Shown: piece after piece, positions 15,657-23,735 of the stretch
Layout: each line of letters begins with the position of its first letter
Numbering within the stretch: the first letter of the stretch is position 1
Origin: CAG-1782 sp964418255
Lineage (GTDB): Bacteria; Bacillota; Clostridia; Christensenellales; DTU072
Length of the DNA: 64,000 nt
Reading direction: 5' to 3'
Assembly (NCBI GenBank): GCA_964418255.1
Contig: CAYQKV010000005.1
Coordinates: forward strand, 1-64,000
The notes under the pieces: model-generated
Told to the model about the DNA's origin: nothing
Seen by the model: the letters and a program-made list of their open reading frames with translations, nothing else
Databases searched by the model: none
Made by a program: the position numbers and the translations under genes

Positions 15657-16127
15657 ATGGTATTCTTTTTTATCGCATATTTAAGCATAATTTTTCTATT
15701 TTGTTTTCCTTTTGATATTAGAATTGTCGTATTTATGAGCAAATCGCCCGAAAGCTCATTTTTTAGCGCCAATATAGGAATTTTTCGGGTTTCACCCAAA
15801 AAGTTAAAAAGAAAAAAAGAGGAAAAGAAAAGAAAAATAAAATTAAAAATAGGTATAAAAAAGATTGCAATAAAGAAACCGATAGATTTTCGACTGTCTG
15901 TTTACCTTGCGCGTCCGAGAGCGTTACGCTATGCCGAAAAGCAACTTCTCGGAATTCCGCTCGATACGTTGGGTCGGTTTTTGAGTTCGAATTTTCCTTC
16001 TTACGACATCGTCGTAGCCGACGCAACGCCGCAAAACGCGACGGCGAGTATTACGCTCAAAATCAGGTTCAATCTTTTTTTGATAATTTCTTCCGTTATG
16101 CAAACAATAAAAATCGGGAGAAAATAA
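15657..16127 (+). CDS. DUF2953-like membrane-anchored protein
   Basis: The protein is 156 residues: an N-terminal hydrophobic helix (about 1-25), a very Lys-rich stretch (about 48-76), and a domain with 'DYDIVVADATPQNA'-like spacing and a final hydrophobic segment. I assign it to DUF2953 mainly from position: that family regularly lies between scpB and ytfJ in Clostridia and has this N-terminal anchor. It is shorter than most members (about 200). There is no good ribosome site. Two overlapping promoter readings exist: TTAACA-16-TATAAA (sigma-A) and TAATATT-15-AATACTAT (15621-15650, sigma-E-like). Function unknown. Confidence 0.65.
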   Translation: MVFFFIAYLSIIFLFCFPFDIRIVVFMSKSPESSFFSANIGIFRVSPKKLKRKKEEKKRKIKLKIGIKKIAIKKPIDFRLSVYLARPRALRYAEKQLLGIPLDTLGRFLSSNFPSYDIVVADATPQNATASITLKIRFNLFLIISSVMQTIKIGRK

Positions 16128-16130
16128 AAA

Positions 16131-16466
16131 ATGGAAATCACAGAATTGCTTAAAGACGTGTTCGACGGAATGAAAACTTCTCTCGACGCGGACGCCGTAA
16201 TCGGAAAACCGATTGTAAGCGACTTTATAACCGTTGTTCCCGTAAGCAAAATGACAGTAGGATTTGCGAGCGGCGGCGGAGAAGTCAACGGCAAAAATTC
16301 CGTCAGAAAAAACGATTTTCCCATTGGCGGCGTAGGAGGCGGCGCGACCGTCTGCCCGCTCGGATTTCTCGTTATGGACGGCGACAACGTAAAATTCATA
16401 AAAACCGAAGGAGGAGATAAATGGAACGACTGCATAGAAAGCGTTATGGAATTGTTTTCGCGTTAA
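16131..16466 (+). CDS. ytfJ: GerW family sporulation protein YtfJ
   Basis: The protein is 111 residues and matches the YtfJ/GerW family. Visible are the N-terminal 'MKTSLDADAVIGKPI', the glycine-rich 'VGFASGGGE' and 'PIGGVGGGATVCPLGFLVM'. Family members are made during sporulation and are linked to germination in Bacillus. It starts 3 bases after the DUF2953-like gene with GGGAG upstream. Its last 46 bases overlap the next gene, a D,D-carboxypeptidase. Confidence 0.92.
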   Translation: MEITELLKDVFDGMKTSLDADAVIGKPIVSDFITVVPVSKMTVGFASGGGEVNGKNSVRKNDFPIGGVGGGATVCPLGFLVMDGDNVKFIKTEGGDKWNDCIESVMELFSR

Positions 16467-17260
16467 TTGTATTTATGTTCGGATACGCTTTTTTTTCTTG
16501 TCTTTTCGGCAGCAAATCGAATAGCGACGCGGCTTTCGCTTCCGGAAACAGCGCATACGCCGTAGTCAGAACGGACACTTTCGAAGTATTGTTATCCGAT
16601 AACGGTAAAGCGCGCCTTCCTATGGCGAGCACAACCAAAATAATGACCGCGCTTATAGTTATCGAAAACTGCAAACCCGACGAAATCGTAGTTATCGACA
16701 AGCGTTCGGTCGGAGTTGAAGGCAGCAGCGTATATCTTAGAGAAGGAGAGAAACTTACCGTCAAAGATTTATTATACTGTCTAATGTTGCGGAGCGGAAA
16801 CGACGCGGCGACCGCGCTCGCCTTGCACGTCGCCGGAAGCACGGAGAATTTCGCCGAAATGATGAATATAAGGGCGGAAAGTCTTAATCTTACCGACACG
16901 CATTTCGTTAATCCGCACGGACTTCACGACGACAGTCACTTCACAAGCGCGCACGACCTTGCGATAATCGCGGCAACCGCTATGAACAATCCCTCGTTTG
17001 CCGAAATCGTCAAAACGAAAGTTAAAACTGTAGGAGAAGGAGAGAGCAAGCGAACTATCGCGAACAAGAACAAAATGTTGTCCCTTTATCCCGACGCAAA
17101 CGGCGTAAAAACGGGTTATACGAAGAAATCGGGAAGATGTCTCGTTTCATCCGCAACGAGAGACGGAGTAACACTTGTATGCGCGGTTCTGAACTTCGGA
17201 GACACTTATGGTCTCAGCAGTTCTCTTCTCGATAAAGGATTTGAAAAGATTTTCGATTAA
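16421..17260 (+). CDS. dacB: D-Ala-D-Ala carboxypeptidase (DacB type)
   Basis: The protein is 279 residues. It has a signal/anchor segment (about 8-26) and an S11 domain with SxxK 'STTK', SxN 'SGN' and KTG 'GVKTGYTKKSG'. It ends soon after the KTG domain and lacks the PBP5 C-terminal domain seen in the dacF product, so it is the compact form common next to ytfJ in Clostridia. GGAGGAG lies 4-6 bases before the ATG, inside ytfJ. The location after two likely sporulation genes suggests a role in spore cortex maturation, as for Bacillus DacB; this is inference. Confidence 0.9.
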   Translation: MERLHRKRYGIVFALIVFMFGYAFFSCLFGSKSNSDAAFASGNSAYAVVRTDTFEVLLSDNGKARLPMASTTKIMTALIVIENCKPDEIVVIDKRSVGVEGSSVYLREGEKLTVKDLLYCLMLRSGNDAATALALHVAGSTENFAEMMNIRAESLNLTDTHFVNPHGLHDDSHFTSAHDLAIIAATAMNNPSFAEIVKTKVKTVGEGESKRTIANKNKMLSLYPDANGVKTGYTKKSGRCLVSSATRDGVTLVCAVLNFGDTYGLSSSLLDKGFEKIFD

Positions 17261-17264
17261 ACGC

Positions 17265-17293
17265 TTGTTAAAAGGCAACTTTTATAGTAAAAT
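17265..17293 (+). promoter_or_regulatory. SigA-type promoter of rluB
   Basis: TTGTTA (17265-17270), 17 bases, TAAAAT (17288-17293), 33 bases before the rluB ATG. Moderate match to consensus. Confidence 0.55.
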
Positions 17294-17326
17294 ATTCGTC
17301 GAAAATAAAAAAGAGAGACGAATAAA

Positions 17327-18037
17327 ATGAGAATAAACAAATATATCGCTTCTTCGGGCGTGTGTTCGAGAAGAGCGGCGGAAGAACTGATAACCGCGGG
17401 CAAAGTAAAAGTAAACGGCAAAGTAGTTACCTTACTTTCCACGGATATAGACGAGACGAACGACACCGTTATGCTGGACGGTAGAAAAATCTCCCCGGTA
17501 ACGAGGCAAATATATATAATGTTCTATAAACCGAAGGGCTGTATTTGTTCGTTAAAAGACGAAAAAGGCAGAAAAACGGTATTCGACTATCTGGAAGATT
17601 TCAAGACCGCTCGAATATTTCCCGTAGGAAGACTCGACTACGATACCGAAGGACTGTTGCTTCTTACAAACGACGGAGAACTGAGCAATAAACTCACTCA
17701 ACCCGTAAACGAAATATCCAAAACGTACGTCGCAAGGATAGAAGGGGAAATTCAGGAAAGCGACCTTGCGCGGTTACGCAACGGCGTAACCGTAGACGGC
17801 GTGAAACTCAAACGCTGTAAAATAAAAGTCCTTGAAAAGGACGAAAAATATACGAGGCTGGAAATAACGATTTTCGAAGGAAAGAACCGTGAAATTCATA
17901 AAATGTTCGAAACCGTCGGAAAAAACGTAATTTTCCTTAAACGAATAAAGATAGGGGAAATCAAACTCGGCGGACTCGGCAGAGGCGCTTACCGTTATCT
18001 TACAGATAAGGAAATATCCTACCTGAACGGCATTTGA
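17327..18037 (+). CDS. rluB: rRNA pseudouridine synthase (RluB/RsuA family)
   Basis: The protein is 236 residues. It has an N-terminal S4 domain ('RINKYIASSGVCSRRAAEEL') and an RsuA-type catalytic domain with the active-site Asp in 'PVGRLDYDTEGLLLLTNDG' and the later 'GKNREIHKMFETVGK' motif. It makes pseudouridine in 23S rRNA (RluB) or possibly 16S rRNA (RsuA); position after scpB and dacB favours RluB. It is a single-gene unit with its own promoter and a strong terminator. Confidence 0.9.
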   Translation: MRINKYIASSGVCSRRAAEELITAGKVKVNGKVVTLLSTDIDETNDTVMLDGRKISPVTRQIYIMFYKPKGCICSLKDEKGRKTVFDYLEDFKTARIFPVGRLDYDTEGLLLLTNDGELSNKLTQPVNEISKTYVARIEGEIQESDLARLRNGVTVDGVKLKRCKIKVLEKDEKYTRLEITIFEGKNREIHKMFETVGKNVIFLKRIKIGEIKLGGLGRGAYRYLTDKEISYLNGI

Positions 18038-18072
18038 TTTTACCTACTGATTATTACTTTGAGATACGTTTG

Positions 18073-18112
18073 CGGACGGGAAAAACACTGAGCGTTTTCC
18101 CGTCCGTTTTTC
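18073..18112 (+). terminator. Rho-independent terminator after rluB
   Basis: A perfect 12-bp stem CGGACGGGAAAA (18073-18084) with 18095-18106, a 10-base loop and TTTTT directly after. Confidence 0.88.
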
Positions 18113-18124
18113 ATATAGATATAT

Positions 18125-18160
18125 AAAGACAATTTTCGGTAAAAAATCAAAGACAATTTT
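18125..18160 (+). repeat. 12-bp tandem direct repeat upstream of the oad promoter
   Basis: AAAGACAATTTT occurs at 18125-18136 and again at 18149-18160, with a 24-base period. The nearer copy ends 20 bases before the -35 box of the oad operon. Two identical sites on nearly the same helix face suggest a regulator binding site. Confidence 0.6.
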
Positions 18161-18180
18161 AAAAAATAGTTTTTTATCGT

Positions 18181-18209
18181 TTGCAAAAACCGGCAAAGAG
18201 AAGTATACT
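18181..18209 (+). promoter_or_regulatory. SigA-type promoter of the oadGBA operon
   Basis: TTGCAA (18181-18186), 17 bases, TATACT (18204-18209). Start near 18216; the leader holds AGGAGG (18232-18237) ahead of the GTG start of oadG. Confidence 0.8.
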
Positions 18210-18242
18210 GTTATAGAATTTAATTCTGTCAGGAGGCGCAAA

Positions 18243-18632
18243 GTGCACTTACTATCGTTGCTCGGCACGACTGCGGCGGAAAAGTGGACGACAAGCGGAC
18301 TAACGACGCTTATCGGTTTGGGTATGACTTTCGTTATGCTTACCCTTCTTATCTGTTCGATACATTTGCTGAGACTCATTCTTAAAGGATTGGAAAAGGT
18401 TGTTCCCGATTTCAAGCAGAAGCTTTCCGAAGTATTCCGCAAAAAGGACAAAACCAAGCCTGTCGTGGAAATCGCCGAGGAAACGCCTGCGGATAAAGAC
18501 AATACCGTAGACGAGGAGACTATGGCTGTTATCGAAGATTCGGTTAAACGTTACGTCGCAAATTCCGCAACCGACGGCAAGCCTCACGACCGTATTAAAA
18601 TTTTGTCGGTAAAGGAGGTTTCCGATGACTGA
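18243..18632 (+). CDS. oadG: Na+-translocating decarboxylase gamma subunit (OadG family)
   Basis: The protein is 129 residues with one transmembrane helix (about 20-44, starting 'TLIGLGMTFVMLTLLICSIH') followed by a charged, flexible cytosolic tail. This is the standard form of OadG, which anchors the alpha subunit to the membrane subunit and stabilises the complex. The GTG start is supported by AGGAGG 5 bases upstream. It overlaps oadB by 8 bases. Confidence 0.85.
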   Translation: MHLLSLLGTTAAEKWTTSGLTTLIGLGMTFVMLTLLICSIHLLRLILKGLEKVVPDFKQKLSEVFRKKDKTKPVVEIAEETPADKDNTVDEETMAVIEDSVKRYVANSATDGKPHDRIKILSVKEVSDD

Positions 18633-20031
18633 GTTGCTCGCTTCCAAAATAGGAGATTGGTTCCTTAATCTCTGGAACTCAACGGGATTTCAGACTGCGG
18701 TTCCCGATTACTACGTAATGAACGGATATACGTTGGGTATCTGGGGACAATTTATTATGTTAATCATCGCCGCGGTTTTCGTTTTTCTCGCCATTGCGAA
18801 GAAATTCGAACCCAACCTGTTGCTTGCGATAGCCTTCGGTATGTTTATAATAAATATTCCGGGAGCATATTCCGTCCTTTACGGACAAGGCGGCTATACT
18901 TTTACCGACGAACTCGGCAAAGTAATAGCTTCGGGCACGCTCGAACAACTCTGCGACACGTTCGGACTCGCGTACAGCAACGCGAGCGCGGAAAGCCTGC
19001 AAGCGTCTTTCGACGGTTTGCTCAGATTTATAGAAGAAAACTGGAACGGAACATTAGGCGCGTACGGCGCGTTCACGGAAACGTCCTATACATACGAAAT
19101 AATCGCGGAAAAAGGACTTTTCTACTATCTGTATAAAGGGGTAGACTGGGTTATTTTCCCGCCGCTAATCTTCCTCGGCATCGGCGCAATGACAGACTTC
19201 GGACCGTTGATTGCCAACCCGAAGAGCCTGCTTCTGGGCGCGGCGGCGCAGCTCGGCATATTTATGACGTTTATCGGCGCGCTTTTCCTCGGTTTCGGAG
19301 AACAAGCGGCGTCGGCGATAGCAATCATCGGAGGCGCGGACGGTCCGACCGCTATTTATCTTACGCAGAAAATGGGACAGAGCGATTTGCTGCCAGCAAT
19401 AGCCGTCGCAGCATACTCGTATATGGCACTCGTTCCCGTAATTCAACCGCCTATAATGAAACTTCTGACGACAAAAAAAGAACGTCTTATAAGAATGGAA
19501 CAGCTTCGTCCCGTCAGCAAAAAAGAGAAAATCATATTCCCGATTATCGTCACGGGCGTCGTAGGAATAATTCTTCCGTCCGCGCTTCCTTTGCTCGGAA
19601 TGCTTATGTTGGGTAACCTTATAAAAGAATCGGGCGTAGTACCTCGTCTGAGTTCGACGGCGCAAAACGAGCTTATCAATATTATCACGATTTTCCTCGG
19701 CATAACGGTAGGAACGAAAGCGTTTGCTCCCGTGTTCCTGCAAGTACAGACTCTCGAAATTATTCTGCTTGGCATAATCGCATTCAGCTTCGGCACCGCG
19801 GGCGGACTGCTCCTCGGGAAACTGCTTTGTAAACTTTCGGGAGGAAAAATCAACCCGCTTATCGGCGCAGCCGGTGTAAGCGCGGTTCCTATGGCGGCGA
19901 GAGTCGCTCAGGACGTGGGCAGGAAAGAAGACCCCAACAACTATTTGCTTATGCACGCAATGGGACCTAACGTTGCCGGAGTTATCGGCAGCGCGGTCGC
20001 GGCAGGCGTTTTAATCGCGATGTTCGCATAA
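18625..20031 (+). CDS. oadB: Na+-translocating decarboxylase beta subunit (OadB)
   Basis: The protein is 468 residues, a polytopic membrane protein that couples decarboxylation to Na+ export. The Na+-site motifs 'GIGAMTDFGPLIANP' (about residue 182) and 'IIGGADGPTAIYLT' (about 233) are intact. It is longer than most beta subunits (about 370-430). The extra length lies between the second helix and the first core motif (about residues 85-165), a polar stretch rich in Tyr, Thr and Glu that probably faces outside. AAAGGAGG precedes the ATG within oadG. Confidence 0.92.
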   Translation: MTELLASKIGDWFLNLWNSTGFQTAVPDYYVMNGYTLGIWGQFIMLIIAAVFVFLAIAKKFEPNLLLAIAFGMFIINIPGAYSVLYGQGGYTFTDELGKVIASGTLEQLCDTFGLAYSNASAESLQASFDGLLRFIEENWNGTLGAYGAFTETSYTYEIIAEKGLFYYLYKGVDWVIFPPLIFLGIGAMTDFGPLIANPKSLLLGAAAQLGIFMTFIGALFLGFGEQAASAIAIIGGADGPTAIYLTQKMGQSDLLPAIAVAAYSYMALVPVIQPPIMKLLTTKKERLIRMEQLRPVSKKEKIIFPIIVTGVVGIILPSALPLLGMLMLGNLIKESGVVPRLSSTAQNELINIITIFLGITVGTKAFAPVFLQVQTLEIILLGIIAFSFGTAGGLLLGKLLCKLSGGKINPLIGAAGVSAVPMAARVAQDVGRKEDPNNYLLMHAMGPNVAGVIGSAVAAGVLIAMFA

Positions 20032-20047
20032 TTCTCGGAGGTTTATG

Positions 20048-21796
20048 ATGTATAATAAAGAAACTGTAAAAAATAATAAATTATTGATAACGGAAACCAT
20101 CTTGCGCGACGCGCATCAATCGCAAGCGGCGACCCGTATGAGAACGGAAGATATGCTTCCCGTCCTCGATAAAATAGACAAAGTAGGGTATTATTCCGTA
20201 GAGTGTTGGGGCGGAGCGACTTACGACTCGTGTCTGCGTTTCCTTAACGAAGACCCCTGGGAGAGATTAAGAGCGCTTAAAAAAGGTATGCCAAACACAA
20301 AACTCCAAATGCTTCTCAGAGGACAAAATCTGCTCGGTTACAAGCATTACGCGGACGACGTCGTAGACAGGTTCGTAAAAATGTCCATAGAAAACGGTAT
20401 CGATATTTTAAGAATTTTCGACGCGCTTAACGACGTCAGAAATCTCAGACAGGCAATAGACTCTGCGAAACAATACGGAGGAATAGTCGAAGCCGCTTTA
20501 AGTTATACGACAAGCCCCGTACACGATTTCAATTACTTTGTAAATCTTTCCAAAACGCTTGTAGATATGGGCGCGGACGTAATCTGTATCAAAGATATGG
20601 CAAACCTTCTTTTGCCGTACGACGCTTACGACCTTGTCAAAGCTATAAAAGCGGAAGTCAAAGTCCCCGTTCATCTCCATACGCATAATACAACCGGCAC
20701 GGGCTCGATGACGTATCTCAAAGCCGCCGAAGCGGGAGTAGACATTGTCGACACGGCGCTGTCGCCGCTCGCCAACGGAACCAGCCAGCCGGGAACCGAA
20801 TCTCTTGTCGCAACGCTTAAAGGAACGGACAGAGACACCGGACTCGACCTCAAACTTCTCAACGAGATTTCCGCGCATTTCCGCAAAGTCGCAGACAGAT
20901 TAAAACAAGAAGGTTTTCTCAATCCGAAAGTTCTCAACGTTGACGTAAACACTCTTATTTATCAGATTCCCGGCGGAATGATGAGTAACCTTCTCAATCA
21001 GCTTAAAGAACAAGGTGCAAGTGATAAATACCAGGAAGTTCTCGAAGAAGTTCCGCGAGTTAGGAAAGATATGGGATATCCTCCGCTCGTAACACCCACG
21101 AGCCAAATCGTCGGAACGCAAGCGGTTCTTAACGTCGTTCTCGGGGAAAGATATAAAATGGTCACAAAAGAGACCAAAGGTCTTCTCCGCGGAGAATACG
21201 GCAAACTTCCCGCAGAACCAAATCCCGAAATCGTTAAAAAATGTATCGGAGACGAAGAACGTATTACCGTTCGTCCCGCAGATAAAATTGCGCCCGAATA
21301 CGAAAAATACAAAAAAGAAATGCAGAAATACTACACCAAAGAAGAGGACGTGCTCAGCTACTGTATGTTCCCGCAGGTTAGTGAAAAGTATTTCAAGAAA
21401 AGAGAAGAAGAGCACAAGCGCAACCTTACGGTAAAAATTAACGGAAAAGAGTATCGAGTAGAAATAGAAGACTACGACTACGTCGAGCCAGAAAAGCCTG
21501 TTGCGCCTGCTGCCGCGCCCGCCGTTCAGGCTGCGTCGACTCCCGCGCCTATCTCAACTCAACCCGCGCCTGTCGCAGCAGGAAACGGACAGCCCGTGTA
21601 TGCGCCTATGCCGGGCACCGTGCTAAAAATCAAAGCGCCTACCGGTACGAAAGTCAAAAAAGGCGACCCGATTCTGGTTCTCGAAGCTATGAAAATGGAA
21701 AACGACATAGCGGCACCGTGCGACGGAACGGTAACTATCGCAGTCAATCAAGGGTCGACGGTAGATACCAAAGCGTTGCTTGCAACGATAGCTTAA
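20048..21796 (+). CDS. oadA: Oxaloacetate decarboxylase alpha subunit with biotinyl domain
   Basis: The protein is about 582 residues. An HMGL-like carboxyltransferase domain (about 10-280; 'ETILRDAHQSQAATRMRTED', 'HLHTHNTTGTGSM') is followed by the conserved PYC/OADA domain. An Ala/Pro-rich linker (about 490-525) then leads to a biotinyl domain with the biotinylated Lys in 'EAMKMEND'. With OadB and OadG it forms a Na+ pump that decarboxylates oxaloacetate to pyruvate. The ATG at 20048 is better spaced from GGAGG than the adjacent ATG at 20045. The linker is typical of oxaloacetate decarboxylase; use as a pyruvate carboxylase B subunit is less likely because beta and gamma are present. Confidence 0.9.
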   Translation: MYNKETVKNNKLLITETILRDAHQSQAATRMRTEDMLPVLDKIDKVGYYSVECWGGATYDSCLRFLNEDPWERLRALKKGMPNTKLQMLLRGQNLLGYKHYADDVVDRFVKMSIENGIDILRIFDALNDVRNLRQAIDSAKQYGGIVEAALSYTTSPVHDFNYFVNLSKTLVDMGADVICIKDMANLLLPYDAYDLVKAIKAEVKVPVHLHTHNTTGTGSMTYLKAAEAGVDIVDTALSPLANGTSQPGTESLVATLKGTDRDTGLDLKLLNEISAHFRKVADRLKQEGFLNPKVLNVDVNTLIYQIPGGMMSNLLNQLKEQGASDKYQEVLEEVPRVRKDMGYPPLVTPTSQIVGTQAVLNVVLGERYKMVTKETKGLLRGEYGKLPAEPNPEIVKKCIGDEERITVRPADKIAPEYEKYKKEMQKYYTKEEDVLSYCMFPQVSEKYFKKREEEHKRNLTVKINGKEYRVEIEDYDYVEPEKPVAPAAAPAVQAASTPAPISTQPAPVAAGNGQPVYAPMPGTVLKIKAPTGTKVKKGDPILVLEAMKMENDIAAPCDGTVTIAVNQGSTVDTKALLATIA

Positions 21797-23085
21797 TGAA
21801 TATTTGCATTATCGGCGGCGGCGCCGCCGGAATGATTTGCGCTATAACCGCCGCCCGACTGGGCGGCGACGTTACTGTAATCGAAAAAAACGAAAAACTC
21901 GGAAAAAAAATATATATAACCGGGAAAGGAAGATGTAATCTCACAAACAGCACCGATTTCGACGGTTATATGAACAATATCGTAACGAATAAAAAATTTC
22001 TGTACAGTTCGTTGAAAGAATTCGACAGCAAAAAATGTATGGATTTTTTCGAAAACATCGGATTGAAATTGAAAATCGAACGCGGAAACAGGGTCTTCCC
22101 CGAAAGCGATAAATCGAGCGACGTAATAAAAGTTCTCGAAAGAGAAATGAAAAGGTTGGGCGTTAAAGTTCGTCTTAACGAAAAAGTTATCAAACTATCC
22201 GCGGAAAACGAAAAGATAAGCGAAGTTATTACGGACAAAAATACGTATCGTCCCGATAAAACCGTTATCTGCACGGGCGGAATAAGCTATCCTCTTACGG
22301 GAAGCACGGGCGACGGTTTCCGTTTTGCTTCCTCGCTCGGTCATACGATAATATCGCCCGTTCCCGCGCTGTGCGGGCTTACGGTGAATTCGGTTTTAAG
22401 CGGAAAGGGACAGAAAATTCCGATAAACGCTTTGCCGTATCCGAAGGGATTATCGTTAAAAAACGTTTCGGCAGGCGTAGTCGAAATCGCGTCTGGCAAG
22501 CGTCTTTTCTCCGAATTCGGAGAAATGCTGTTTACCGAAAACGGTATAAGCGGTCCGATAATTTTGACCTTATCAAGCAAAATCAACCGTAAATCCGTAC
22601 AAAGCGTTCTGCTTGAAATCGACTTGAAACCCGCTCTGAACGAAACAAAACTCGACGAACGTATTTTACGGGATTTCGACAATGCGAAAAACAAACAGTT
22701 AAAAAACGCTTTATACGAACTTCTGCCGTCGAGTATGGTTCCGTTTATCGTGGCAATCAGCGGTATCGACGCGGAAAAAACGGTAAACTCGATTTCTCGG
22801 GAAGAACGCAGAACTCTCGTACGTTTATTAAAACGCCTTACTTTTGTTTTGAGCGGCTCGGAAAAAATCGAAACAGCCGTCGTGACTTCGGGAGGAGTAA
22901 GCGTTAAAGAAATCGACCCGAAAACGATGCGAAGCAAACTGATTGAAAACTTATATTTTGCGGGAGAAACAATCGACGTAGACGCGCTTACGGGAGGATT
23001 CAATCTGCAAATCGCGTTTGCAACCGGCTATGCCGCAGGCAAACATATGTGTGAGAATAATTCTGAAAAGGAGAAAAATTTATGA
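21796..23085 (+). CDS. BaiN/HI0933-like FAD-dependent oxidoreductase
   Basis: The protein is 429 residues. The N-terminal FAD-binding motif 'IIGGGAAGMICAITAARLGG' and 'GKKIYITGKGRCNLTN' identify the HI0933/YhiN/BaiN family of flavoproteins. The C-terminal 'FAGETIDVDALTGGFNLQIA' closes the FAD domain. Members are annotated from bile-acid reductases to flavoproteins of unknown role; the substrate cannot be read from sequence. The ATG at 21796 overlaps the oadA stop by one base, so it is coupled to the decarboxylase. The 3' end overlaps cmk by 4 bases. Confidence 0.88.
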   Translation: MNICIIGGGAAGMICAITAARLGGDVTVIEKNEKLGKKIYITGKGRCNLTNSTDFDGYMNNIVTNKKFLYSSLKEFDSKKCMDFFENIGLKLKIERGNRVFPESDKSSDVIKVLEREMKRLGVKVRLNEKVIKLSAENEKISEVITDKNTYRPDKTVICTGGISYPLTGSTGDGFRFASSLGHTIISPVPALCGLTVNSVLSGKGQKIPINALPYPKGLSLKNVSAGVVEIASGKRLFSEFGEMLFTENGISGPIILTLSSKINRKSVQSVLLEIDLKPALNETKLDERILRDFDNAKNKQLKNALYELLPSSMVPFIVAISGIDAEKTVNSISREERRTLVRLLKRLTFVLSGSEKIETAVVTSGGVSVKEIDPKTMRSKLIENLYFAGETIDVDALTGGFNLQIAFATGYAAGKHMCENNSEKEKNL

Positions 23086-23735
23086 AAATAGCAATCGACG
23101 GACCGAGCGGAAGCGGAAAAAGCACGATAGCGAAAGCGCTCTCGGCAAAACTCAACATTGCATATCTCGATACGGGAGCGATGTACAGAGCAATAGGGTA
23201 TTACGTCCTTAAAAACGGCGTATCTCCAAGCGACGAAACCGCCGTAATACCTTTGGTCGACGGCTTAAGAATGGACGTATGGGAAGAAAACGGGATACAG
23301 CAGGTTTCGGTAAACGGCGAGAACGTAACGCCGTTTATAAGGGAAAACCGCATTTCTATGGCTGCAAGCACCGTGTCGAAAATTCCCGCTGTACGTATCA
23401 AACTCGTGGAATTACAGCGCGAAATCGCGGCTAAAACCGATTGCGTTCTCGACGGACGGGACATAGGAAGTTACGTTCTTCCCGACGCGGATTTCAAATT
23501 TTATATGACGGCGAACAGTCTTGTGCGAGCCCAGCGCAGACAAGCCGAACTCGCGGCAAAAGGAGAAACGCACACGGTAGAAGAGATACGCGAAGACATA
23601 GAAAGGCGCGACGAACAGGATAAAAACAGGTCGTTCGCTCCGCTCGTAATATGCGACGACGCGGTAGTAATAGACACTTCTTGTATGACGATAGAAGAAG
23701 TCGCCGACGCGGTTATGAAAAAAATATGCGAATAA
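23082..23735 (+). CDS. cmk: Cytidylate kinase
   Basis: The protein is 217 residues. The P-loop 'IDGPSGSGKSTIAKALS' is at residues 4-20, 'LDTGAMYRAIGYYVLKNG' follows, and the family motif 'DGRDIGSYVLPDA' and a basic lid with 'RAQRRQAEL' complete the fold. It phosphorylates CMP and dCMP. The order BaiN-like - cmk - ispH::rpsA is common in Clostridia. It overlaps both neighbours (4 and 10 bases). Confidence 0.95.
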   Translation: MKIAIDGPSGSGKSTIAKALSAKLNIAYLDTGAMYRAIGYYVLKNGVSPSDETAVIPLVDGLRMDVWEENGIQQVSVNGENVTPFIRENRISMAASTVSKIPAVRIKLVELQREIAAKTDCVLDGRDIGSYVLPDADFKFYMTANSLVRAQRRQAELAAKGETHTVEEIREDIERRDEQDKNRSFAPLVICDDAVVIDTSCMTIEEVADAVMKKICE

